From Pseudomonadota bacterium (GTDB lineage Bacteria; Pseudomonadota; Alphaproteobacteria; Azospirillales; Azospirillaceae): a stretch of 40,617 nt of DNA. Made by a program: the position numbers and the translations under genes. Of the stretch, positions 23,198 through 31,982 are shown in pieces (the first letter of the stretch is position 1; each line of letters opens with the position of its first letter). The notes under the pieces are model-generated. The model ran no database searches. It had not been told where the DNA came from and saw only the letters and a list, made by a program, of their open reading frames with translations. The stretch is taken from the NCBI GenBank assembly GCA_023423695.1, contig JAFAFA010000057.1, positions 1-40,617 on the forward strand. The letters run 5' to 3'.

Positions 23198-24334
23198 GTG
23201 CACTGAGGCAGACACAGGTTTCACAGCGAGCCGTCGACGTGCGACTCTGTCGGCATGGCCCAGACCGTCAGCATCATTGTTGGAGCGTAGGATCGCGCGC
23301 GCTTGGCCGCGCTCCTCGGCGACCGCAACCGCCCGCTCAAGCATATCCAGCGGGTGAACATCATCGTGCTCTCGGCCGAGCGGTTGCCGGTTCTGGAGGT
23401 GTCCCGTCGGGCCGGCGTCAGCCGCCCGGCGGTGTGGCGGTGGCAAGTGCGCTACGCCGAGCAAGGCATCGACGGGCTGTTGCGCGACAAGACGCGCAAG
23501 CCCGGCCGGGCACCGCTGCCGACCGCCACCGTGGCCAAGGTGCTGACGTTGACCTGCTCGGAACCACCGGGCGCGGTCACCCACTGGACGGGCTGGGCGA
23601 TGGCTAGGCGGTCGGCATCAGCCTGCGCGCGGTGCAGCGCATCTGGGAAGCCAGCCGGCTTCAGCCGCATCGCCTGCGCACCTTCAATCGCTCAAACGAT
23701 CCGGCGTTCGCCGCCAAAGTGGAGGACATCGTCGGCCTCTATATGGACCCGCCCTGCCACACGGTGGTGATGTCCATCGACGAGAAGAGCCAGATGCAGG
23801 CGCTCGACCGCACCCAGCCCGGCTTGCCGCTGAAGCCCGGCAAGTGCGGGACGATGACGCACGATTACAGGCGCAACTGCACCACCACCCTGTTCGCTGC
23901 GCTGAGCACGCTGGACGGCACCGTGGTCGGGCGCTGCATGCCCAAGCACACCCACAAGGAGTTCATCCGGTTCCTCGCCGCCGTGGAACGCGCCGTCCCG
24001 GCGGGCAAGGTGATCCACGCCATCGTCGATAACTACGCCACCCACACGCACCCGAAGGTGCTGGCTTGGCTGGCTGATCATCCGCGCTGGGTGTTCCATT
24101 TCACGCCCAAGTCTGCCTCTTGGATCAACGCCATCGAGGGCTTCTTCTCGATCATCACCCGCCGCAGCGTCCGGCGCAGCGTCTTCAAGTCGGTGGCTGA
24201 TCTTCAGGACGCTATCGCCCGCTACATCCGAGCCCACAACAAGGCCGCCAAGTCCTTCGTATAGACCAAGCCTGCCGACGTCATCTTCGCCAAGCTCGAC
24301 CGGCTGCCCGCACCTTCTGAATGAGTCAGTGCAC
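23198..24334 (+). mobile_element. IS630-family insertion sequence, inactive copy
   Basis: 1137 bp with ends GTGCACTGA... and ...TCAGTGCAC. The left side is flanked by TA, the usual IS630 target, but the right side by TC, so this copy is not a clean stand-alone insertion. It carries the broken transposase gene described separately. Confidence 0.8.
23255..24324 (+). pseudogene. IS630-family transposase, broken by two stops and a frameshift
   Basis: It begins MAQTVSIIVGA, then meets TAG at 23288 where the related fragment at 25393-25702 has a lysine codon. The HTH part follows (VLEVSRRAGVSRPAVWRWQV). Near 23604 one base is missing: ATGGCTAG-GCGGTC stands for a MAEAVG-type sequence, and the frame shifts. 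The second part carries the catalytic core: VVMSIDEKSQMQAL, VDNYATHTHPKV and TPKSASWINAIEGFFS. A second TAG at 24262 replaces a Trp codon (AKSFV-stop-TKPADVIF). The gene cannot make a full transposase. Confidence 0.88.
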
Positions 24335-24566
24335 TCGCTGTTTGGTTGCGGCAGACACCATGTCTGGCGGCTGGATGGGAGCAAGGAATTGGATAACGGT
24401 GACGAGAAAGGTCACTCGGTCAGGGAGGTCATACTCGTAATTCCCATTCACCTATGCGGGTAGCCCGCTTGTCTTCGTCGATGCGTCGGTTCAGCCTCGA
24501 CGGCGTGTCTCTTTCAGCGTCCGTAGCCTTCCGAGGGGCTGCCCCCTCGGCTGGAAAGGAGACGTG
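24335..24566 (+). promoter_or_regulatory. Leader region of the membrane-protein gene, with hairpin before the RBS
   Basis: About 230 bases with no gene. CCGAGGGG (24531-24538) and CCCCTCGG (24543-24550) form a perfect 8-bp stem with a 4-base loop ending 5 bases before AAGGAG (24556-24561). Such placement could make translation of the next gene structure-dependent; this is inference. Confidence 0.4.
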
Positions 24567-25118
24567 ATGGGAATTCTCCTGGCCTTCGCGCCCTTCATCG
24601 CCTTCGCCGTCCTCGACCGACTGGTCGGGCCAGTGGAGGGACTCATCGCCGGTGCCCTCGTTTCAGCCACCATGCTGCTGCGCGACTGGATGAGCCCCGG
24701 CAAGACACCTAAAATCCTCGAAGTCGGCACCGTGCTGCTGTTCGGTGGGTTGGCGCTCTACGCCGTGGCAGGCGGACCGACATGGTCCGTCATGGGGGTC
24801 CGCCTGCTCGTCGATGCAGGGCTCCTGCTGATCGTGCTGATCTCTATCGCGCTCCGGCGCCCCTTCACGCTACAATACGCGCGGGAGCAGGTTGCCCGCG
24901 AATTCTGGGACAAACCGCGCTTCATCCACACCAATTACGTGATCACGGGCGTGTGGGCTCTGACGTTCCTCGTGCTGGTGATCGCGGACTTCGCCCTGCT
25001 CTACCGGCCTGATCTTCCGCCTCGCTTCGGCATCATCGCGACCGTCCTGTCCCTCGTCGGCGCGATCAAGTTCACATCCTGGTACCCGGAACATCGGCGG
25101 TCTCCAGCCGGCGCCTGA
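24567..25118 (+). CDS. Multi-pass inner-membrane protein of unknown function
   Basis: Protein of 183 aa with about five hydrophobic segments (ILLAFAPFIAFAVL, LIAGALVSATMLL, VGTVLLFGGLALYAVAG, LLVDAGLLLIVLISIAL, and two near the C-terminus, VWALTFLVLVIADFALL and IIATVLSLVGAIKF). A cytoplasmic-looking stretch, FTLQYAREQVAREFWDKPRF, lies in the middle. Size and topology recall IspZ/VC0807-type proteins, but I cannot assign a function. ATG 24567 is preferred over the adjacent GTG 24564 because AAGGAG lies 5 bases upstream of the ATG. It lies between two IS630 copies in opposite orientation. Confidence 0.75.
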   Translation: MGILLAFAPFIAFAVLDRLVGPVEGLIAGALVSATMLLRDWMSPGKTPKILEVGTVLLFGGLALYAVAGGPTWSVMGVRLLVDAGLLLIVLISIALRRPFTLQYAREQVAREFWDKPRFIHTNYVITGVWALTFLVLVIADFALLYRPDLPPRFGIIATVLSLVGAIKFTSWYPEHRRSPAGA

Positions 25119-25177
25119 CGCCTCCCTCTTTCCCAACCAGTCCGTGGAACGGGAGCGACGCGCCGACACAATCGAGG

Positions 25178-25392
25178 ATGACCGTCTTGACCGCACTCTT
25201 CCGCGACGAACTGCACGAGAATTTCGGCACCTGGCCCGTCGCCTACATTCCCTAAGGCGGCGCCGACTTCGGCGAGATCAAGGCGGTCGCGGAGGCCATC
25301 GGCGACGGCGATGACGACGCCTTTTACGACGCCTGAACCGCAGCCGGCAACCGGCTGGCGGAGGAGGCCAGCGTCGCGCTGGCCAAGCGCCT
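25178..25392 (+). pseudogene. Fragment of an alpha/beta-hydrolase-like gene with two stops
   Basis: Translation from ATG 25178 gives MTVLTALFRDELHENFGTWP and VAYIP, then TAA (25253), GGADFGEIKAVAEAIGDGDD with DAFYDA, then TGA (25334) where a Trp is expected, then TAAGNRLAEEASVALAK. It looks like the N-terminal cap of a cytoplasmic peptidase/FrsA-like hydrolase. It ends abruptly at about 25392, where IS630 sequence begins in the other orientation, so the catalytic part is lost. Confidence 0.6.
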
Positions 25393-25702
25393 GGCCGGGC
25401 TTGCACGTCTTGTCGCGCAGCAGACCATCGCCCCCCTGTTCGGCGTAGCGCACCTGCCAACGCCCGACCGCCGGGCAGCTGACGCCGGCCCGACGGGACA
25501 CCTCCAGAACCGGCAGCCGCGCGGCCGAGAGCAGAATGGTGTTCACCCGCTGGACATGCTTGAGCGGGCGGTTGCGATCACCGAGGACTGCTGCCAAACG
25601 CGTGCGGTCTTTCGGTCCAACAGTGATGCTGACGGTCTGGGCCACGCCGACAGAATCGTACGTTGCAGGCACGTTGTGACTCCTATACCTGCGTCAGTGC
25701 AC
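25393..25702 (-). mobile_element. IS630-family 5' fragment, inverted
   Basis: On the minus strand this carries the left end GTGCACTGACGCAGG and the start of a transposase (VAQTVSITVGPKDRTRLAAV, VLEVSRRAGVSCPAVGRWQV), and breaks after DKTCKPGQ. It lacks the catalytic core. It is flanked by TA (25703-25704) on its outer side. Together with the left end of the copy at 23198 it gives 12-base outer inverted repeats (CTAGTGCACTGA) around 2.5 kb. Confidence 0.8.
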
Positions 25703-25712
25703 TAGATGCCGG

Positions 25713-25842
25713 TTCACGGCGACGAATTGGTCCTCGTATGAAATGGGGCTGCGCCGGCGCGGCAGCCTGACCTTTTGGGTCGATGAGGCCGCGCTTGCCG
25801 GCTGGCGGGCCGCTCCTCGGACCACCCCGGGTGGTCAGGCGT
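25713..25842 (+). pseudogene. N-terminal fragment of an IS5-family transposase
   Basis: Plus-strand translation FTATNWSSYEMGLRRRGSLT then FWVDEAALAGWRAAPRTTPG matches the start of IS5-family transposases (NYNEALRRRGSLTFW-type). The match fades after GGQA, and no catalytic part follows. It borders the inverted IS630 fragment. Confidence 0.6.
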
Positions 25843-26215
25843 GCTCATGTGGACGGCCCTCCCTGATGTGGCGTTCGACACCGACCACTTTATGGCCAGT
25901 TCAGGCCGGTGGGCAGCGGTCGTCCACACCATCAACCAAATTGGCTTCCGGAAAACCCGGCGCAGTTCAATCCGGCGCAACCAGCACGTCTCTGCGGCGC
26001 AGCGACGGGCGATCCATGTCCAGAAGGTCGCCGCGCTGCGCGACATGCTCGCCGTCGCCCAGCTAGTCCACCGCGCCGATAAACGGCCGCTCCGCGCCAA
26101 ATCGCCAGTCTTAGCGCGAGAGCTGACGGAACCTCAATCCGCCACAATGCCAAGGACAGTTTGGGCTCGCCAACCCCGCGGTTTACCTGACGATGCGCGG
26201 TCGCGCCCTGCCTGA
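25843..26215. other. Degenerate region before the aldehyde dehydrogenase stop, no gene seen
   Basis: About 370 bases. Both strands have open stretches but none with a recognisable family, RBS or convincing composition. It is probably decayed mobile-element or gene debris between the IS relics and the minus-strand operon end. Confidence 0.5.
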
Positions 26216-27661
26216 TCATTGGGGCGCCAGACTGACGAACTTCACTTGCTCGAATGCCTGGAATCCCTCGGTTCCGCCCTCCAGCCCGATGCCGCTGTCC
26301 TTGATGCCGCCGAAGGGTGTTTCCGGGTGCGACACTACCCAGTGATTCACCACGACGTTGCCACACTCGATCTCCGCCGCCAGCCGGTCGGCCAGCGCGA
26401 GATCGCGGGTGAAGACGTAGGATGCCAACCCGAGCGACAGGCGGTTCGCCAGGGCAACCGCCTCGTCCGCATCGCGGAAGGAGGCGATCAGCGCCAGCGG
26501 CCCGAACGGCTCCTCGGCGGCGGCCCGGCAGGCGTCGGTGACGCCGGTCAGCACCGTCGGTCGGTAGAAGAAGCCGGGCCGGTCGATGCGGGCACCGCCG
26601 GCCGCGACCGTGGCGCCGTTCCGCCGGGCATCCGCCACCAGGGCATCGATCGCCGCCAGCCGACGGGCGTTCTGCACCGGTCCCATCTGCGTCGCCGGAT
26701 CGAAGGGGTCGCCGACGCGGATCGCCGACGCGGCCTCGGCAAAGGCGGCGGCGAAGCGGTCATGGATCGAGTCATGCACATAGAAGCGCGTCGGCGAGGT
26801 GCAGACCTGCCCGGAACTCCGGAACTTGGCGGCCGCGGCGCTGCGGGCCACCGCTTCGACATCGACGTCGGGAAAGACCAGCACCGGGGCGTGGCCGCCC
26901 AGTTCGAACACGCCGCGCTTCATCGTCCGCGTCGCCAGGGCGGCCAGATGCTTGCCGACGGGGATCGAGCCGGTGAAGGACACCATGCGGATCGCCTCCG
27001 CCTCAAGCAGCCGCTCGGCCACCGCGCCGGGGTTGCCGAACAGCATGTTGGCCACCCCGGCGGGCAGACCAGCTTCGGCCAGCGCGCGGGCGATGAAGAG
27101 GGCCGCCGCCGGCGTTCCTTCCGATGGCTTGATGACGATGGAGCAGCCCGCCCCCAGCGCGCCCGCGATCTTGCGCGCCGGAGTGATCGCCGGAGCGTTC
27201 CAGCCGCTGAAGGCCGCCACCGGCCCGACAGGCTCTCGCAATGCCATCAGCCGGTGCCCCGGCGTGCGCGGCGGAATGATGCGGCCATAGGACCGGCGGC
27301 ATTCCTCCGCCGCCCAGTCGAACATGCCAGCGGCGGTCTCGACCTCGCGCGCGGCCTCCCCGACCGGCTTGCCCAGCTCGAGCGCGATCAGGGCGGCCAG
27401 CCCGACCGTGTCCGCCCGCATGAGATCGGCAGTGCGGCGCAGCAGTGCCGACCGCTCGACCGCGCTGGTCCGCCGCCAGACCCGGAAACCCTCGGCCGCG
27501 GCCGCCACCGCCGCATCCACATCGCCGACGGTCGCGTGCGGCAGCAGGCCCAGCTTCGTACCGGTCGCCGGATTGACCACATGTTCGCTGGTCCGATCCC
27601 CGGTCGCGATCCAGCGCCCACCGATCCACAGGCGAAGGTCAGGATAGGTGGTGCTCATCAT
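26216..27661 (-). CDS. NAD(P)-dependent aldehyde dehydrogenase
   Basis: ALDH-superfamily enzyme (481 aa) that oxidises an aldehyde to an acid. The catalytic residues are visible: Asn155 (FSGWNAPA), Glu253 (FELGGHAP) and Cys287 (SSGQVCTSPTRFY); coenzyme binding is marked by IVIKPSEGTP and FTGSIPVGKH. It resembles succinate-semialdehyde and benzaldehyde-type dehydrogenases; the true aldehyde is unknown. GAGG lies 5 bases before ATG 27661, and 8 before the second ATG (27658), either of which could be used. It is the last gene of the minus-strand CoA-pathway set, 31 bases after the hydratase/dehydrogenase stop. Confidence 0.92.
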   Translation of the reverse strand: MMSTTYPDLRLWIGGRWIATGDRTSEHVVNPATGTKLGLLPHATVGDVDAAVAAAAEGFRVWRRTSAVERSALLRRTADLMRADTVGLAALIALELGKPVGEAAREVETAAGMFDWAAEECRRSYGRIIPPRTPGHRLMALREPVGPVAAFSGWNAPAITPARKIAGALGAGCSIVIKPSEGTPAAALFIARALAEAGLPAGVANMLFGNPGAVAERLLEAEAIRMVSFTGSIPVGKHLAALATRTMKRGVFELGGHAPVLVFPDVDVEAVARSAAAAKFRSSGQVCTSPTRFYVHDSIHDRFAAAFAEAASAIRVGDPFDPATQMGPVQNARRLAAIDALVADARRNGATVAAGGARIDRPGFFYRPTVLTGVTDACRAAAEEPFGPLALIASFRDADEAVALANRLSLGLASYVFTRDLALADRLAAEIECGNVVVNHWVVSHPETPFGGIKDSGIGLEGGTEGFQAFEQVKFVSLAPQ

Positions 27662-27692
27662 CGTTGCCTCAGTTCAGCCGATTTTCGAGGAA

Positions 27693-29777
27693 TCAGGACG
27701 CGGACAGCATGCCTGGATCGCAGAGCCGGAACCCCGGCCCGCTGAGCTCTCCCAACCGCACCAGTTCGCTGCGGAGCCACGCCGGATCCTGGCGGCTGGC
27801 CCAGAACAGCGGCCCGCCTTCCCAGGCTGGGAAGCCGTAGCCGTTCACCAGCACGAGGTCGATGTCGGACGCGCGGGCGGCGACCCCTTCGGCCAGCAGG
27901 CAGGCGGCCTCGTTGACCATGGTCAGCAGCACCCGGGTGACGATCTCCTCGTCGGGCACCGGGCGGCGGACGATGCCCTTGGCGGCCGCCGCTGCTTCGA
28001 TCAGCGCAGTCACTTCCCCATCCGGTTCGCCACGCTTGACATTGGGCGGATAGCGATAATAGCCGGCGCCGGTCTTGCGGCCGAGCCGTCCGGCCTCGCA
28101 CAGCCGGTCGGGAATCTCGACATAGCGGGCGGCCGGGTCGCGGGTCGCCGCCTGTTGCCGGCGCATCCGCCAGGCGATGTCCAGTCCCGACAGATCGGCG
28201 ACCGCGAACGGGCCCATGGCGAAGCCGAACCGCTCCAGCGCCGCGTCGACCTGGGCCGGCAGGGCGCCCTCTTCGATCAGGAATTCGCACTGCCGGCGGT
28301 AGACGGCATAGATGCGGTTGCCGATGAAGCCGAAGGCGTTGCCGGCCACCACCGGCAGCTTGCCGAGCCGCTTCGCCAGCGCGAGGCCGGTCGCCAGAAC
28401 GTCGGGCGCGGTCTTCGCCCCGCGGACCACCTCCAGCAGGCGCATGACGTTGGCCGGGCTGAAGAAATGCAGTCCCACCACGTCCTGCGGCCGGCCGGTC
28501 GCCGACGCGATGGCGTCGAGGTCGAGGTAGGAGGTGTTCGACGCCAGCACCGTCCCCGGCGCCAGCACGGCGTCCAACCGGCGGAACAGGTCCTGCTTGA
28601 CGCTCAGATCCTCGAATACCGCTTCGATCACCAGATCGGCGGTGGCGAATCCCGCCATATCGGTGGTGGGATCGAGTGCCGCCAGCCGCTGTCCTGACGC
28701 CTGGGCGCCAATTTTCCCGCCATCGACCCGGCGGGCATAGTGATCGCGCACCCGGGCCACCCCGGATTCCAGCGTCCCGGCGTCGCGTTCCAGCAGCGTC
28801 ACCGGCAGGCCGGCATCCAGCGCGGCGATGACGATGCCGGTTCCCATGGTGCCGGCGCCGACCACGCCGATCCGCCCCAGCCGCCGCGGCGCCACGCCCT
28901 CCAATCCGGGAACCCGTGCCGAATCCCGCTCCGCGAAGAACAGGTGACGGCGGGAGAAGGCTTCCGTCTCCAGGCGCAGCCGCTGGAAGACCGCACGCTC
29001 CTCCGCCAGCGCCTCGTCCAGCGGACGCCCGGCCGCGGCACGGACGGCACGGATCGCCTCCACCACGGGCGGACGGTTCCGGCCGGCGCGCAGGGCGGCG
29101 CCGGCGGCGGCCTCGATGCGCTCGGCCGGCTCGGCCGGCACCGGACGGTCGGCCACCCGGCTCTTGCGGCCCGCCAGCGTCCGCGCATGTGCGAGGGCGG
29201 CGGCGCGCAACGCCTCCACCCCCTCGCCCTCCGCCACGGCGTCGATCAGACCGAGCGCCAGCGCGTCGGCCGCGGCCACCCGGCGGCCTTCGCAGATCAG
29301 GCCGATGGCGGTGGAGACGCCGACCAGACGCGGCAGGCGCTGGGTGCCGCCGGCGCCGGGGATCATGCCCAGCGTCACCTCCGGCAAACCCACCCGCGTG
29401 CCGGGGGCCGCGACACGGGCGTCGCAGCCCAGCGCCAGCTCGAACCCGCCGCCCAGCGCCGCCCCATGCAGGGCGGCGACCACCGGCTTCGCGCAGGCCT
29501 CGATGGCGGCGATGACGGCGGGAAGCTGCGGCTCCTCCAGCGGCTGGCCGAACTCGCGCAGGTCGGAGCCGGCGATGAAGGTCTTGCCGGCGCCGATCAG
29601 CACCGCCGCGTCCAGAGCGGGATCCGCCGCGACCGTCGCGACTGCGTCGAGCAACCCGCGGCGCACGGCGTTGGACCCGGCATTGACCGGCGGGTTGTCG
29701 ATGACGATCACCGCCACCCCGCCGTCGCGCTCCAGCCGGACCGTTCCGCCGGCCCGGTCATCCCGCCCGCCGGTCAC
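27693..29777 (-). CDS. Bifunctional enoyl-CoA hydratase / 3-hydroxyacyl-CoA dehydrogenase
   Basis: Two-step beta-oxidation enzyme (694 aa). The N-terminal crotonase domain (about 10-190) has the oxyanion segments SDLREFGQPL and AALHGAALGGGFELALGCDA, and GLPEVTLGMIPGAGGTQRLP with the catalytic Glu. The C-terminal half begins with the NAD site RIGVVGAGTMGTGIV, then HFFSPANVMRLLEVV and NAFGFIGNRI, and a second dehydrogenase C-terminal repeat ending in NGYGFPAWEGGPLF. I start it at GTG 29777 because it overlaps the preceding stop as GTGA; the longer open frame runs into the binding-protein gene. It resembles FadJ/FadB-like proteins without thiolase. Confidence 0.92.
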   Translation of the reverse strand: MTGGRDDRAGGTVRLERDGGVAVIVIDNPPVNAGSNAVRRGLLDAVATVAADPALDAAVLIGAGKTFIAGSDLREFGQPLEEPQLPAVIAAIEACAKPVVAALHGAALGGGFELALGCDARVAAPGTRVGLPEVTLGMIPGAGGTQRLPRLVGVSTAIGLICEGRRVAAADALALGLIDAVAEGEGVEALRAAALAHARTLAGRKSRVADRPVPAEPAERIEAAAGAALRAGRNRPPVVEAIRAVRAAAGRPLDEALAEERAVFQRLRLETEAFSRRHLFFAERDSARVPGLEGVAPRRLGRIGVVGAGTMGTGIVIAALDAGLPVTLLERDAGTLESGVARVRDHYARRVDGGKIGAQASGQRLAALDPTTDMAGFATADLVIEAVFEDLSVKQDLFRRLDAVLAPGTVLASNTSYLDLDAIASATGRPQDVVGLHFFSPANVMRLLEVVRGAKTAPDVLATGLALAKRLGKLPVVAGNAFGFIGNRIYAVYRRQCEFLIEEGALPAQVDAALERFGFAMGPFAVADLSGLDIAWRMRRQQAATRDPAARYVEIPDRLCEAGRLGRKTGAGYYRYPPNVKRGEPDGEVTALIEAAAAAKGIVRRPVPDEEIVTRVLLTMVNEAACLLAEGVAARASDIDLVLVNGYGFPAWEGGPLFWASRQDPAWLRSELVRLGELSGPGFRLCDPGMLSAS

Positions 29778-31015
29778 TTCGTCACCAGCGGGCAGCCACC
29801 CTGATCCATCGGACGGAAGGCCTTGTCGCCGGGCACCGTCTCCAGGACCTTGTAATAGTCCCACGGGCCCTTGGATTCCGACGGCTTCTTCACCTGCATC
29901 AGATACATGTCTCGGATCACCCGGCCGTCGGGACGGATGGAACCGTTCTTGGTGTAGAAGTCGTTGATCGGCGTCTTGCGCATCTGTTCGGCCACTTTAG
30001 TGGCGTCGTCGCTGTCGATCGCCTGGATCGCCTTCAGATAGTGGGTGACGGCACCATAGATCGCCGCCTGCAGGCCGCCGGGCGCCCGGCCGTTGAACCG
30101 GTCCATGAAACGCATGCTCCAGGCCCGCGTCTCGTCGTTCATGTCCCAATAGTAGCTTTCGGCGAAGGTCAGATCCTGTGCGCTCTCCAGCCCCAGCGCA
30201 TGGATGTCGGGCAAGTTGACCAGCAGCGCCGCCATCGTCTTGCCGCTGGCGGTGATGCCGAACTCGTTCGCCTGCTTGACCGCGTTGATCATGTCGGCCC
30301 CAGCGTTCGCCAGCCCGATTACGCTGGCGTTGGACGCCTGCGCCTGCAGCAGGTAGGAGGAGAAGTCCGCAGTGTTGAGCGGCGCCCGCACCGCCCCGGC
30401 GACATTGCCGCCGTTGGCCTTGACCACGCGGGTCGCCTCGCCTTCCAGGGCGTGGCCGAAGCTGTAGTCGGCGGTCAGGAAATACCAGTCCTTCAGGCCA
30501 CGCTTGACCAGCGCGGTGGTGGCGACGGTCGGCAGGGCATAATTGTCGTAGGCCCAATGCACGCCAACGGGCGAGCACGCCTTGCCGGTCAGTTCCGGCG
30601 TGCCGGGGCCAGTCGCCAGGAACATGCGGTTCTTGTCGCGCGAGATGCCCTGGACGGAGAGGGCCACGGCGGACGACACCACCTCGGTGATCGCATCGAC
30701 ACCCTCGACGTCATACCAACTCCGGGCGATGCCGGACCCGACATCCGCCTTGTTCTGATGGTCGGCCGAGACGATCTCGATCGCCGCACCATTGACCTTG
30801 CCGCCGAAATCCTCCGCCGCCATCTGGGCCGCCAGCACGGCGCCGGCGCCGACATTGTCGGAATAGGGACCGGACATGTCGGTCAGCACGCCGATCTTCA
30901 CCGTCTTGCCGGAAATCTCGGCGGCGGCGCCTCCGGCCAGACCGATGGTCAGCGCGGCGACGGCCGTGGCGGTCAGCGCCCGCAGACCGGGCACCCGAAC
31001 AGTGATAGCACGCAT
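29774..31015 (-). CDS. Liv-type ABC transporter substrate-binding protein
   Basis: Periplasmic binding protein of type I fold (413 aa) for a branched-chain-amino-acid-type ABC transporter; such proteins also bind aromatic and other carboxylates. A Sec signal peptide (about 1-33, ending GGAAA-EI) precedes KTVKIGVLTDMSGPYSDNVG, then GVDAITEVVSSAVALSVQGI and DWYFLTADYSFGHALEGEAT. ATG 31015 has GGGAGG 8 bases upstream. The stop overlaps the hydratase/dehydrogenase GTG. No permease or ATPase genes are adjacent, but a livM-like gene lies on the same strand at the window's right edge. Confidence 0.92.
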   Translation of the reverse strand: MRAITVRVPGLRALTATAVAALTIGLAGGAAAEISGKTVKIGVLTDMSGPYSDNVGAGAVLAAQMAAEDFGGKVNGAAIEIVSADHQNKADVGSGIARSWYDVEGVDAITEVVSSAVALSVQGISRDKNRMFLATGPGTPELTGKACSPVGVHWAYDNYALPTVATTALVKRGLKDWYFLTADYSFGHALEGEATRVVKANGGNVAGAVRAPLNTADFSSYLLQAQASNASVIGLANAGADMINAVKQANEFGITASGKTMAALLVNLPDIHALGLESAQDLTFAESYYWDMNDETRAWSMRFMDRFNGRAPGGLQAAIYGAVTHYLKAIQAIDSDDATKVAEQMRKTPINDFYTKNGSIRPDGRVIRDMYLMQVKKPSESKGPWDYYKVLETVPGDKAFRPMDQGGCPLVTK

Positions 31016-31133
31016 GAAGAGTCCCTCCCCGGGAAATTGGTGGCCGCCACCTTTGCTGCCAGCGGCGACCGGTTATTGTCGAAGCGCGAGCAATCGGATG
31101 CTTGCAGTCGGAATGCCTGCCATCGGAACGGGT

Positions 31134-31982
31134 TCAGCGGTGGGCGATCTCGCTTAGGACCGGCAGCAGATGGGCGATGAAGCCTTCCGGATCCTCGCTC
31201 ATGGGGAAATGACCCAGCCCCGGCATGATCGATACGGTGGCGCCGGGAATGCAGGCGGCGGTCTCCAGCGTGTCTGCCGGAGAGCAGGAATAGTCGTATT
31301 CGCCCGTCAGCAGATAGAGCGGGCAGCGGCTGGTGTCGATCTCGCTCAGCCGATGGCGGATATCGCCGTCCACCTTGTAGAAATAGAGGTCGCCCTTGAA
31401 GATGCCCGGACCGCCCTGCATGTAGTGCCAGATCGTCTCCCAGCGATGGGCGTCGGGCGCGTTCGGCCCGACCAGCCCGGCGGCGATAGCGGCGCAGACC
31501 TCCCCGCCATGCACGTCCGGATGATGCAGCCAGGTCGTGTCGTAATAGGGATGGACATGGGCCGAGGATTGCAGCCCGATGATGGCGCGGAACTCCTCGG
31601 CATGCTCCATCGCCAGATGCAGCGCGATGCGCCCGCCGATGGAACAGCCCATCGCCACCGGCCGGTCCAGCTCCAGCGCCCGGCAGACGGTCAGGATGAT
31701 GTCAGTGTAGTCGGTGCTGGTCAGCTGGTAGTCGCCGTCCTGCCAGCCCACGGGCGGCGAGGATTTGCCATGCCAGGGCAGGTCGAAGGCGATGACCCGG
31801 TAATCGCGGGTGATGCGCGGGTCGTTCAGGATGGCACGGAACTGGCGGCCGTCCGACCCGGCGGTGTGCAGGCAGACCAGCGGAATGCCCTGCCCCGCCT
31901 CTTCGAAATAGATCCGGTGCTCGCGGCCCTTATAGTCCAGCCGCATGTAACGCCCGGTGATGGATTCGATCGTCGCACGCAT
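31134..31982 (-). CDS. Alpha/beta hydrolase, cytoplasmic
   Basis: Protein of 282 aa, no signal peptide. It has the fold motifs LVCLHTAGSDGRQFRAILND (oxyanion region), FDLPWHGKSSPP, the nucleophile Ser114 in MGCSIGGRIALH, an acid in LLTGEYDYSC and the His in MPGLGHFPMSED. The elbow is GCSIGG, not GHSMGG. In the operon it could hydrolyse an ester, lactone or ring-cleavage product before CoA activation. The start ATG 31982 overlaps the stop of the SCP2-like gene by one base (TGATG). Confidence 0.87.
   Translation of the reverse strand: MRATIESITGRYMRLDYKGREHRIYFEEAGQGIPLVCLHTAGSDGRQFRAILNDPRITRDYRVIAFDLPWHGKSSPPVGWQDGDYQLTSTDYTDIILTVCRALELDRPVAMGCSIGGRIALHLAMEHAEEFRAIIGLQSSAHVHPYYDTTWLHHPDVHGGEVCAAIAAGLVGPNAPDAHRWETIWHYMQGGPGIFKGDLYFYKVDGDIRHRLSEIDTSRCPLYLLTGEYDYSCSPADTLETAACIPGATVSIMPGLGHFPMSEDPEGFIAHLLPVLSEIAHR

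Noticed and set aside
23288..24264. Amber recoding, since both stops in the IS630 transposase are TAG.
   Set aside because: The gene also has a lost base, and neighbouring broken genes use TAA and TGA; ordinary decay explains it.
25714..26100. A 128-codon minus-strand open frame as a real gene.
   Set aside because: No recognised family; it runs opposite the IS5-like fragment and is Arg/Trp-rich as expected from a shadow frame.
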